The notes under the pieces are model-generated. The model was not told the DNA's origin. It saw only the letters and a program-made list of their open reading frames with translations, and ran no database searches. From assembly GCF_007992495.1 (NCBI RefSeq), contig NZ_BKAJ01000107.1, positions 1 to 51,660 on the forward strand: a stretch of 51,660 nucleotides of DNA, read 5' to 3'. Below, piece after piece: positions 25,438 to 33,074 of this stretch. The position numbers were made by a program, and so were the translations under genes. How positions within the stretch are numbered: position 1 is the stretch's first letter; the number at the start of each line of letters is the position of its first letter. The DNA comes from Reyranella soli. Its GTDB lineage: Bacteria; Pseudomonadota; Alphaproteobacteria; Reyranellales; Reyranellaceae.

Positions 25438-26817
25438 TCACCCCAGCTTGGCGAAAAAGCGGAAGGCCCCGATCAGCACGCCGCCCATCGTCACCAGGCC
25501 CAGAGCGGTGACGACGGCGATCCCGACGAGGCCAGTCTGCAGGATCTCGACGGCAATCCAGCCACCCAACACCACGACCGCGAGACGGCTGCCCATGGCG
25601 ACGAGTGGCCATTGCGGCTGGCGCGTCGACTGGAAGGCCGAGTTGAGCAGGGTGCCGGCGACGAACGGATAGGCGAGCCCGACGATCGCGAGATAGAGCG
25701 CGCCGTCGGCAAGGATCTGCAGATCGTGGCTGAACAGGCCCATCCAGAGGCCTGGTCCGACAATGGCGACCAGGCTCACGCACGCCATGGCGCCGGCCGA
25801 CAACGCCAACCCAATCCACGCGATGCGCGCGGCACGTCCGAACTGCTTGGCGCCGATACTGCTGCCCATCATGGCAAGCACGGCGGCGCCCATGCTGAAG
25901 TTCAGCGGATAGAGCAGGTATTCCAGCCGCACGGCCGCGCCGAAGGCCGCGAGCGACGTGGCGCCGAGCACGCCCGCGTACGTCGTGAGCGCGGCGAGCG
26001 CTGCATTGTTCAGCACCGGGGCGAGCGACATCGGCGCGCCGACCTTCAATATCTCCGCGAACAGCCGGCGCTCGAAGCGCACCCTGGTGAAGGAGAGCGT
26101 GATCGCCGTGCGGCCCGAGGCCAGGTAGATCGCGAGCGCCGTCGCCGAGGCGAGGAAGGAAATCACCGTGGCGAGGCCCGCGCCGGTGATACCGAGCGCC
26201 GGGAAGGGTCCCCAGCCGAAGACCAGCAGCGGCACCAGGGCGATGTGCAGGGCCTCGGCCGCGATGTAGACCCAGGCCAGGATCGCCGCGTGACCCGTGC
26301 CGCGCACGATGCTGGTCAGCGCGCCCAGTAGCCAGTAGGCAATCGCGCCGGCGAAGATCACGTTGGAATACTCCAGCGCCGCTGCCAGGACGGGGCCACG
26401 CTCGCCCAGCAGGCGATAGAGCTCAGGCCCGCCCAGCAGGAACGCCGCGCTGAACAGGGCGGCCGCGCCGGTGGCGATCACCAGGGCATGGCAGGCGAGG
26501 GCGCGTGCTTCTTCTGTGCGGCCCGCACCGAGGGTCCGGGCAACCGAGGCCGCGATGGCGCCGCCCATCGCCATGTTGGCCATCTGCTGCATCAACATCA
26601 GGAAGGGAAACACCAGGGCGAGGCCGGCCAGCGCATCCAGCCCGAGGTAGCCGACGAAGTGGGCATCGACGCTCGCCGTCACGGCGATCAGGATGACGTT
26701 CACGGCAAGATTCGGCGTCGCGATGCGCAGCATCGTCGGCACGACCGGCCCCTTGAGGAGGAGCCGCGTGCGCGTGGCGACCGCCGGAGCGGCCTGCTTC
26801 ACCGTGGTGTCGGTCAT
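25438..26817 (-). CDS. MATE-family efflux transporter
   Basis: The 459-aa membrane protein has about twelve helices in two MatE halves, with typical motifs such as ALVFPFLMLMQQMANMAMG and the second-half equivalent YPLNFSMGAAVLAMMGSSIGAKQFGRA. It would extrude cationic drugs or metabolites with Na+ or H+ exchange. It starts 7 bp after the short ChrB-like gene and is followed 5 bp later by the propeller, so it is embedded in the chromate-type operon. A MATE gene there is not part of the classical chr set. Confidence 0.9.
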   Translation of the reverse strand: MTDTTVKQAAPAVATRTRLLLKGPVVPTMLRIATPNLAVNVILIAVTASVDAHFVGYLGLDALAGLALVFPFLMLMQQMANMAMGGAIAASVARTLGAGRTEEARALACHALVIATGAAALFSAAFLLGGPELYRLLGERGPVLAAALEYSNVIFAGAIAYWLLGALTSIVRGTGHAAILAWVYIAAEALHIALVPLLVFGWGPFPALGITGAGLATVISFLASATALAIYLASGRTAITLSFTRVRFERRLFAEILKVGAPMSLAPVLNNAALAALTTYAGVLGATSLAAFGAAVRLEYLLYPLNFSMGAAVLAMMGSSIGAKQFGRAARIAWIGLALSAGAMACVSLVAIVGPGLWMGLFSHDLQILADGALYLAIVGLAYPFVAGTLLNSAFQSTRQPQWPLVAMGSRLAVVVLGGWIAVEILQTGLVGIAVVTALGLVTMGGVLIGAFRFFAKLG

Positions 26818-26824
26818 GACGACC

Positions 26825-27280
26825 TCAGGTCATCTTGGGCGGCCAGTTATGCGTCTCGCCCACGAGGTGGCGGCACCACGCATAGAGCGCGTCGTACATC
26901 ACCATGCCGTGCTTCAGCATCTCGTGGTCGTCCGCGTAGACGTGGCTCAGCCCCAGCGAGATCGCGAACAGGCCATGCGACTGCGGCGTCAGATCCAGTC
27001 GCGAGGTGTCGGCGCCGCGCACGATGTGGGCGAGCTTGTCGAGGCCCGGCGCGTCGAGCTTGTATTCGGCGATGAAGGCGTCGAAGCTGCACTTCTCGCC
27101 GACGTGGCTGAACTTCACCCCCGGGATGTCGTAGGGGACGGCGCCGGTCTTCTCGGCAGTCGTCAGCACCTGGTCGGCCGGCACGTAGAGGAACTCCGGC
27201 TGCTTCTCGATGAAGCGCTGGATCAGCCACGGGCAGGCTATGCGGTCGATCTTCGGCCGCTCACGTGTGACCCACTTCAT
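26825..27280 (-). CDS. Short ChrB-like chromate-resistance protein (C-terminal domain only)
   Basis: The 151-aa protein corresponds to the ChrB C-terminal domain alone. It opens KIDRIACPWLIQRFI, matching QIDRIASAWLVRRFI in the full-length ChrB at 28333, and has FLYVPADQVL, GEKCSFDAFIAEY and LAHIVRGADTSRLDLTPQ. The N-terminal domain that full-length ChrB carries is absent, so a regulator role is less likely here than an enzymatic or metal-handling role. It overlaps the preceding SOD-rhodanese gene by 4 bases (ATGA). Confidence 0.87.
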   Translation of the reverse strand: MKWVTRERPKIDRIACPWLIQRFIEKQPEFLYVPADQVLTTAEKTGAVPYDIPGVKFSHVGEKCSFDAFIAEYKLDAPGLDKLAHIVRGADTSRLDLTPQSHGLFAISLGLSHVYADDHEMLKHGMVMYDALYAWCRHLVGETHNWPPKMT

Positions 27281-28218
27281 GCCTTGTCTCCTTCCTTGAG
27301 AGGTTCGGTGGGATGGCCGTCGGCACGCCAGGTGCCCAGACCGCCGGCTACCGCGACGGCATCGATGCCGCGCTCGCGCAGCTTGGCCACGCAGTCGCCG
27401 CCGATCTCGAAGCCCCAGGCGCAGTAGACGAGGGCCTTGCTGCCCTTGGGCAGAGAGGCGGCGATGGCTTCGACCTGCTCCGGTGGCGCGCGGCGGGCGC
27501 CACGCAGGCCGACCGGGATCATCGCGGCGTCGGCGTTGAGCCGCGCGTCGATCACCAGCAGGTCGGGTTCGCTCTCCAGTCGCTGCCGGGCGGCTTCGGG
27601 CGAGATCATCGCGTCGGTGCGCCACGGGCTTTCCGAGCCCGCGAAGCGCTCGGCGATCCGGGGCCAATGCAGGTTGTTCATGAAAGCGTCGACGTACGCA
27701 CCGACGTTGGCGCCGAAGTCGAGGTGGTAGGAATGCTCGTACATGTCGAGCGCCAGGATCGGCGTGCCGCCGGCGAGGCTGTGCGTGTGGTCGGCCTGCC
27801 AGACATTGGTGAGGGTGCCGTCGCGCGGTGAGCGGGTCAGCACCACCCAGCCCGAGCCACCGCCCAGCGCGCGGCCCATGGCTGTGAACTGGGCATGCCA
27901 GCGCTCGGTCGAGCCGAAGTCGCGGGCGATTGCCTCGCCCAACGCGCCGTCGGGCTGGCCGCCGCTGCCACCCAGCGCGTCGAAGTAGAGCTCGTGCAGC
28001 AGCATGGAGTTGGTCGCGATCAGCTCCTCGCGCTTCAGGCCGTTCAGCATGAATCCGGGGGCGGCGGCCGGATCGAGCCCCTTCAGTTCGCCGCGGATCG
28101 CATTCAGCCGGCGTACGGCGCCGCCGTAATTGTTCTCGTAGTGGCTGGCGATCAGCCGGACGCTGAGACCGTTGAGACGCCCTGGCTTGAACGCGATGGG
28201 CTTGGTCTTGAAGGTCAT
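27277..28218 (-). CDS. Fe/Mn superoxide dismutase - rhodanese fusion (ChrC-ChrE-like)
   Basis: The 313-aa protein joins a Fe/Mn SOD (residues 1-200) to a rhodanese domain (about 205-305). The four metal ligands are present: H26 in SHYENNY, H75 in MLLHELY, and D158/H162 in DMYEHSY. The rhodanese loop is VYCAWGFEIG with catalytic Cys266. In known chr operons the SOD is ChrC, and a separate rhodanese (ChrE) has been reported in Cupriavidus metallidurans; here the two functions appear in one chain. No signal peptide, so cytosolic. It heads the leftward arm of the locus, with a 114-bp gap to chrB. Confidence 0.9.
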   Translation of the reverse strand: MTFKTKPIAFKPGRLNGLSVRLIASHYENNYGGAVRRLNAIRGELKGLDPAAAPGFMLNGLKREELIATNSMLLHELYFDALGGSGGQPDGALGEAIARDFGSTERWHAQFTAMGRALGGGSGWVVLTRSPRDGTLTNVWQADHTHSLAGGTPILALDMYEHSYHLDFGANVGAYVDAFMNNLHWPRIAERFAGSESPWRTDAMISPEAARQRLESEPDLLVIDARLNADAAMIPVGLRGARRAPPEQVEAIAASLPKGSKALVYCAWGFEIGGDCVAKLRERGIDAVAVAGGLGTWRADGHPTEPLKEGDKA

Positions 28219-28290
28219 TCCGATCTCCTTGATACAGTCGTTTCATAAGTCGTATAGGCCCGTGTAACGCCTGTAGCAAGGAAAAAGATA

Positions 28291-28328
28291 CACCTGTTGC
28301 AAAATTGTTTGTTGGTGTGGTACAGGTG
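28291..28328. promoter_or_regulatory. Inverted repeat in the divergent chr promoter region
   Basis: The 114-bp gap between the SOD-rhodanese start and chrB holds CACCTGT (28291-28297) and its exact inverse ACAGGTG (28322-28328), separated by 24 bp. A related half, GATACAG, occurs at 28231. ChrB is known as a chromate-sensing regulator in TnOtChr-type operons, so a ChrB operator is plausible. I cannot assign -10 and -35 boxes with confidence. Confidence 0.4.
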
Positions 28329-28332
28329 AACC

Positions 28333-29325
28333 ATGAACGCTGGCGAGATCGTCTCCAAAGCCCCCTGGCTGCTGCTGATCCATCAGCTGCCGGCCAAGCC
28401 CGCCTATGCGCGGGTGAAGGTGTGGCGGCGCCTGCAGGCGCTGGGTGCGGTCATCGTCAAGAACGCGGTCTATGCGCTGCCGTCCAACGAGGAGACCCAG
28501 GAGGATTTCGCCTGGTTGACGCGCGAGATCGTCGAGCTGGGCGGCGAGGCGTTCGTCTGCGAGGCCGAGCTGGTCGGGGGCCTGGGCGATTCCGAGCTGC
28601 GCCAGATGTTCGTCGCCGCCCGCAACGAGGACTACGCACGGGTGGCCGGGGAGGCGCAAACGCTTGTTGCCCGCCTGGACGCGGCCGCAGCCGACGGCGA
28701 GCTCGCCGACATCGCCAACCAGACGGCGCGGCTGCGCAAGCAGCTGAGCGAGATCGCCGCCATCGATTTCTTCGAAGCCGACGGGCGCGACGCCGCTGAG
28801 CAGCCGATCGCACGCCTGGAACACCATCTGAGCCAAGGGAGCGAAGCCATGACCCCGCAACCCGGCGCGCCGGCCGCGCCATCAGCGGACAGCAAGATCT
28901 GGGTGACCCGCGAGCACGTGCAGATCGATCGCATTGCATCAGCCTGGCTGGTCCGCCGCTTCATCGATCCGGCGGCTCGCTTCAAGTTCGTGCCCGGCCG
29001 CAGCTATGCGCCGCGGGCCAACGAAGTGCGTTTCGACATGTTCGAGGGCGAGTACACCCACGAGGGCGACCGCTGCACCTTCGAGGTGCTGCTGCAGCGT
29101 GCCGGCCTCGATGATCCCGCGCTCGCCGCCATCGGCGAGATCATCCACGACATCGATCTCAAGGACGGCAAGTTCGGCCGCGAGGAGACGGCCGGCATCC
29201 GCACCGTCATGTCGGGCATCGCCGCCGCCCATCGCGACGACGACCAGCGTCTGGCCCGCGGCGGCGCCGTGCTCGACGACCTCTACGAGTATTTCAAGAC
29301 CGCCGGCCCGGAGAAGCTGCGATGA
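28333..29325 (+). CDS. chrB: Chromate resistance regulator ChrB, full length
   Basis: The 330-aa protein has both expected parts. Residues about 1-160 form the N-terminal domain (WLLLIHQLPAKPAYARVKVWRRLQALGAV, NAVYALP) and residues about 175-330 the ChrB C-terminal domain (HVQIDRIASAWLVRRFI, FEGEYTHEGDRCTFE). ChrB controls chr operons in response to chromate in the families where it was studied. It is divergent from the leftward SOD-rhodanese operon and overlaps chrA by the ATGA arrangement. The C-terminal domain is a relative of the 151-aa protein at 26825. Confidence 0.92.
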   Translation: MNAGEIVSKAPWLLLIHQLPAKPAYARVKVWRRLQALGAVIVKNAVYALPSNEETQEDFAWLTREIVELGGEAFVCEAELVGGLGDSELRQMFVAARNEDYARVAGEAQTLVARLDAAAADGELADIANQTARLRKQLSEIAAIDFFEADGRDAAEQPIARLEHHLSQGSEAMTPQPGAPAAPSADSKIWVTREHVQIDRIASAWLVRRFIDPAARFKFVPGRSYAPRANEVRFDMFEGEYTHEGDRCTFEVLLQRAGLDDPALAAIGEIIHDIDLKDGKFGREETAGIRTVMSGIAAAHRDDDQRLARGGAVLDDLYEYFKTAGPEKLR

Positions 29326-30722
29326 GCGCGATTGCCGCCACCAAGGGCCACGACGTGCCAAGCCACGGCGTGCCGTTCGGCGAGGCCATGAAGGTGTGGG
29401 CGCGGGTCGCCGCGCTCTCCTTCGGCGGCCCGGCCGGGCAGATCGCGGTGATGCATCGCATCATCGTCGAAGAGAAAAGGTGGATCGGCGAGAACCGGTT
29501 CCTGCAGGCGTTGAACTACTGCACCCTGCTGCCCGGACCCGAGGCGCAGCAGCTCGCGATCTACATCGGCTGGCTGATGCACAAGACCAAAGGCGGGCTG
29601 TTCGCCGGCACGCTGTTCGTGCTGCCCGGCCTGCTCGCGATCATGGCGCTCAGCTGGATCTACGTGCTGTTCGGCAAGGTGCCGGCGATCGAGGGCCTGT
29701 TCTTCGGCCTGAAGGCCGCGGTGCTGGTGATCGTCGTGGAAGCGGTGCTGCGCGTCGGCCGGCGCGCGCTCAGGAACAACGTCATGGTGGCGCTGGCCGC
29801 GGCGTCGTTCATCGCGATCTTCTTCTACGACATACCGTTCCCCATCATCGTGTTCGGTGCCGGCGCGATCGGCTACGTCGCCGGCCGGGCGGGGGCGCAG
29901 CCTTTCCTGAGCGCGGGTGGTCACGGCAAAGTCGGCGCCAAGCAGGTCGCCGACTGCGATTCACTGCTGGGCGAGGAAACGCCCGAGCATGCAAAACCCA
30001 ACCTGCGCTGGTCGCTGTCGATCGCGGCGGTGTTCCTGGCCTTGTGGCTCATACCTATCGCCGCCCTCTATGTCGGCTTGGGCGGCGGCAACGTCTTCAC
30101 CCAAATCGCGATCTTCTTCAGCAAGATGGCGATTGTGACCTTCGGCGGTGCCTACGCCGTGTTGGCCTACGTGGCCCAGCAGGCGGTCGAGCACTATCAT
30201 TGGGTCAAGCCGGGCGAGATGCTCGATGGCCTCGGCATGGCCGAGACGACACCCGGCCCGCTGATCATGGTCACGCAGTTCGTGGGCTTCCTCGCGGCGT
30301 GGCGCGAGCCGGGAGCGATGCCAGCGCTGCTGGCCGCGACGCTCGGCGGCCTGCTCACCACCTGGGTCACCTTCGTGCCGTGCTTCCTCTGGATCTTCTT
30401 CGGCGCGCCGTTCGTGGAGGCGCTGCGCTCGAACAAGGCGCTGGGGGCGGCGCTCGGCGCCATCACTGCCGCCGTGGTCGGCGTGATCCTGAACCTCGCG
30501 GTGTGGTTCGCGCTGCACGTGCTGTTCGCCAAGCAGGTGCCGGTGACGTTCCTCGGCGCCAGCGTCAGCGCGCCCATCCTGTCGTCAATCGACATTCCGT
30601 CGGCAGTGCTTGCGGTCGCCTCTGCCGTCGCGATCTTCCGTTTCAAGATCGGGATGATCCCGGTCCTGCTCGCGAGTGCGCTGGCGGGAATGATCTTCTA
30701 CCTCGTCATGGGAGCTGCCTGA
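29322..30722 (+). CDS. chrA: Chromate efflux transporter ChrA (two-domain)
   Basis: The 466-aa protein is a long-chain CHR-family transporter with two homologous halves. Both halves carry the family features (SFGGPAGQIAVMH in the first, TFGGAYAVLAYVAQQAV in the second), and PGPEAQQLAIYIG and TPGPLIMVTQFVGF are the paired PGP motifs. It should expel chromate from the cytosol using the membrane potential. Start overlaps chrB by 4 bases. The Tat-SOD gene follows 41 bp after its stop. Confidence 0.95.
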   Translation: MSAIAATKGHDVPSHGVPFGEAMKVWARVAALSFGGPAGQIAVMHRIIVEEKRWIGENRFLQALNYCTLLPGPEAQQLAIYIGWLMHKTKGGLFAGTLFVLPGLLAIMALSWIYVLFGKVPAIEGLFFGLKAAVLVIVVEAVLRVGRRALRNNVMVALAAASFIAIFFYDIPFPIIVFGAGAIGYVAGRAGAQPFLSAGGHGKVGAKQVADCDSLLGEETPEHAKPNLRWSLSIAAVFLALWLIPIAALYVGLGGGNVFTQIAIFFSKMAIVTFGGAYAVLAYVAQQAVEHYHWVKPGEMLDGLGMAETTPGPLIMVTQFVGFLAAWREPGAMPALLAATLGGLLTTWVTFVPCFLWIFFGAPFVEALRSNKALGAALGAITAAVVGVILNLAVWFALHVLFAKQVPVTFLGASVSAPILSSIDIPSAVLAVASAVAIFRFKIGMIPVLLASALAGMIFYLVMGAA

Positions 30723-30763
30723 GCCAGCCTGGACGTTCCTCACTGCCGCAGAAGGAGGTTTGT

Positions 30764-31462
30764 ATGACCATCGTGCAAGACCGCCGTCACTTCATCAGCA
30801 TTGCCGCGGGCCTGGCCCTGGCCGCCGGCAGCGCAGAGGCCTTCGCCCAGACCACGCCGCCAAAGGTCGAATACGCGATCAAGAAGCTGCCGTTCGACCC
30901 GGCGAAGATCAAAGGCCTGTCCGAGAAGCTTCTCGTCAGCCACTGGGAGAACAACTATTCCGGCGCGGTGAGGCGTCTGAACGCCATCACCGCCCAGCTC
31001 GCTGGCCTCGATATGGCGACGGCGCCCGTCTTCGTCGTCAACGGCCTGAAGCGCGAAGAGCTGATCGCCGCCAACTCCATGATCATCCATGAGCTCTACT
31101 TCGACGGCCTGGGCGGCGAGGGTGATCCGAAGGGCGCCCTGGCCGAGGCGATGACGCGCGACTTCGGCAGCGTCGCCCGCTGGAAGGCGGAGTTCACCGC
31201 CATGGGCAAGGCGCTGGGCGGCGGTTCGGGCTGGGTGCTGCTCGCCTGGTCGCCGCACGACAAGCGCCTGATCAACACCTGGGCGGCCGACCATACCATG
31301 ACGCTGGCCGGTGGCCGGCCGATCCTCGCCCTCGACATGTTCGAGCACGCCTACGCCATGGACTATGGCGCGAAGGCCGCGGGCTATGTCGACGCCTTCA
31401 TGCAAGCGGTCCGTTGGGACAATGCGTTGGCGCTCTATGAGAAGTATTCCAAGGAGAGCTGA
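30764..31462 (+). CDS. Fe/Mn superoxide dismutase with Tat signal (ChrC-like)
   Basis: The 232-aa protein begins with a twin-arginine signal (RRHFIS at residues 7-12, hydrophobic run, cleavage near EAFA) and continues as a Fe/Mn SOD with ligands in VSHWENNY, NSMIIHELY and DMFEHAY. It would be exported folded with its metal to the periplasm, unlike the SOD-rhodanese fusion. AAGGAGG lies 6 bp before the ATG. It follows chrA, where chrC (SOD) stands in the Ochrobactrum transposon operon, so a ChrC-type role is likely. Pairing of periplasmic and cytosolic SODs suggests superoxide from Cr(VI) reduction on both sides of the inner membrane. Confidence 0.88.
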   Translation: MTIVQDRRHFISIAAGLALAAGSAEAFAQTTPPKVEYAIKKLPFDPAKIKGLSEKLLVSHWENNYSGAVRRLNAITAQLAGLDMATAPVFVVNGLKREELIAANSMIIHELYFDGLGGEGDPKGALAEAMTRDFGSVARWKAEFTAMGKALGGGSGWVLLAWSPHDKRLINTWAADHTMTLAGGRPILALDMFEHAYAMDYGAKAAGYVDAFMQAVRWDNALALYEKYSKES

Positions 31463-31483
31463 CGGACGATGGGGCCGCCGATC

Positions 31484-31515
31484 ATGCACCTCCCCCGATG
31501 ACGGGGGAGGTGCAT
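31484..31515. promoter_or_regulatory. Perfect 14-bp hairpin covering the MFS ribosome site and start
   Basis: ATGCACCTCCCCCG (31484-31497) and CGGGGGAGGTGCAT (31502-31515) pair perfectly around the loop ATGA. The right arm contains GGAGG (31506-31510) and the first two bases of the ATG at 31514. Folding would hide the ribosome site of the MFS gene, or act as an attenuator of the upstream operon. The CCTCCC core is also found in the repeat at 6966, so it may simply be a REP-type repeat. Confidence 0.6.
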
Positions 31516-32773
31516 GAGCCGAGTGCGTCTTTTCCCCGAAACAGCCGACGCCAACGCCAGACGATTGGTCGCAGCGCGTGGCCTGCGCGCGCTGGTCGAC
31601 GGTTATGTCAGCATCCTTCTTCCGGCCTACCTGCTGGCGCTCGGCCTCGATTCCTTCGAGGTCGGCGTGCTGGCCACGGCGACGCTGCTCGGTTCGGCGA
31701 GCCTCGCCCTCTGTGTCGGCTTCCTCACCAGCCACTTCGGCCATCGCCGCCCGCTCCTGGCGGCGGCTACGCTGATGATGGCGACCGGTTGCGCCTTCGC
31801 GGGCGTCCAGGGCTTCTGGCCATTGTTGCTGGTCGCTTTCGTCGGCACGCTCAATCCATCGAGCGGCGACGTCAGCGTCTTCCTGCCGCTGGAGCATTCC
31901 TTGCTCGCGCAATCGGTTGGCGATCGCGACCGGACGGCACTCTATGTGCGCTACAGCCTCGCCGGTTCGTTGATGGGCGCCGCCGGCACGCTGTTCGCCG
32001 TGCTGCCGGCGCTTACCGCGGAATGGTTGGACGTCTCGCCTCTTCGCATCATGCAAGGCCTGTTCCTGCTCTATGCCGCGATCGGCCTGGCGAACGGTCT
32101 GATTTACCGACAGATCGACGAGTCGCGCGTGCCCCAGGAAGGCAAGCCCAGCGCGCCGCTCGGCCCGTCGCGGGCCATCGTCTACCGTCTTGCGGCCCTT
32201 TTCTGTATCGACTCCTTCTCGGGCGGCCTGATCGTGCAGTCCATGCTGGCCCTCTGGCTGTTCCAGACCTTCGGCCTGTCGGTGGCGGCGGCGGCCAACC
32301 TGTTCTTCTGGACCAGCATCTGCTCGGCGGTGTCGATGTTTGCCGCCGTGCCGCTGGCCAACCGGATCGGGTTGGTGCGCACCATGGTGTTCACCCATCT
32401 GCCGTCCAGCCTGTGCCTGGTCGTGATCCCCTTCGTGTCGGACCTGTTCGTTGTCATCGCGCTGCTGGTGGTGCGCAGTCTGCTGTCGCAGATGGACGTG
32501 CCGACGCGCAATTCCTACGTCATGGCGGTCGTCACCCCGCCTGAGCGGCCGGCGGCGGCCAGCGTCACCTCGGTGCCGCGCAGTCTCGCATCGGCGATCG
32601 GACCGGTGATTGCCGGATATCTGTTCCTGCTTTCGGGTTTCGGTTGGCCGCTGTTGCTCGCCGGTATACTGAAGTCGGGCTACGACCTCGCGCTACTCGC
32701 CTTGTTCAGTCATGTGCGGCCGCCGGAGGAGCGTGAGGCAGCGCGGGCCAAAGCGGCTACGTCTGGCGGGTAG
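31514..32773 (+). CDS. MFS transporter
   Basis: The 419-aa protein has about twelve membrane helices and the MFS loop signature GHRRPLLAAATLMMATG between TM2 and TM3. It resembles the MFS members sometimes found beside chr genes. I chose the ATG at 31514, 3 bases after GGAGG, though a GTG nine bases further would have looser spacing. The C-terminal tail is hydrophilic (PPEEREAARAKAATSGG), and its coding sequence is repeated at 36874. It is the fourth gene of the rightward chr run, 51 bp after the SOD. Confidence 0.88.
   Translation: MSRVRLFPETADANARRLVAARGLRALVDGYVSILLPAYLLALGLDSFEVGVLATATLLGSASLALCVGFLTSHFGHRRPLLAAATLMMATGCAFAGVQGFWPLLLVAFVGTLNPSSGDVSVFLPLEHSLLAQSVGDRDRTALYVRYSLAGSLMGAAGTLFAVLPALTAEWLDVSPLRIMQGLFLLYAAIGLANGLIYRQIDESRVPQEGKPSAPLGPSRAIVYRLAALFCIDSFSGGLIVQSMLALWLFQTFGLSVAAAANLFFWTSICSAVSMFAAVPLANRIGLVRTMVFTHLPSSLCLVVIPFVSDLFVVIALLVVRSLLSQMDVPTRNSYVMAVVTPPERPAAASVTSVPRSLASAIGPVIAGYLFLLSGFGWPLLLAGILKSGYDLALLALFSHVRPPEEREAARAKAATSGG
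32720..32752 (+). repeat. 33-bp repeat, copy 1 (in MFS 3' end)
   Basis: Positions 32720-32752 match 36874-36906 at 31 of 33 bases; the second copy lies beyond the GT4 gene. Copy 1 codes for the MFS tail PPEEREAARAK. The interval of about 4.12 kb carries the GMC-DUF1080 and GT4 genes. Insertion or duplication with a short direct repeat would produce this arrangement. Confidence 0.65.
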
Positions 32774-33074
32774 TTCGACCTTCAAATGGAAGCCACTGCG
32801 CATCGGATTTCAGGATGAGCCCCGCGAGCGTGAGCAAACTCACAGACGTTCGGACGCCACCGATGGCAACGTAAAGTTGCGAAGGTCGGCGCATCGGTAA
32901 TCACAAGAAGAAACTACGAACTACCGCGTCAGGCGACGATATGAGCCCCGACCTCAGCGCGCCGTAGAGTCCAGTGAAGAAGGAACGGTTTGGTTCAGTG
33001 TGCGGAGCCTGTCTGCTCGCGCGCGACTAAGGACCAATTCACTTGCCCTCATCGCCGTCATTCGAGGTGCTGCC
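32774..33074. other. Gene-free gap before the GMC gene
   Basis: About 300 bp after the MFS gene contain no supported gene. The composition is less GC-biased than nearby coding DNA. A small hairpin (GCAAC/GTTGC, 32866-32880) is present. Upstream in-frame codons from 33000 belong to the same frame as the GMC gene but look like leader. Confidence 0.5.

Noticed and set aside
28934..31462. 842-codon frame spanning chrB, chrA and the SOD
   Set aside because: Only its end is real (the SOD from 30764). The upstream part is a frame shadow of chrB and chrA.
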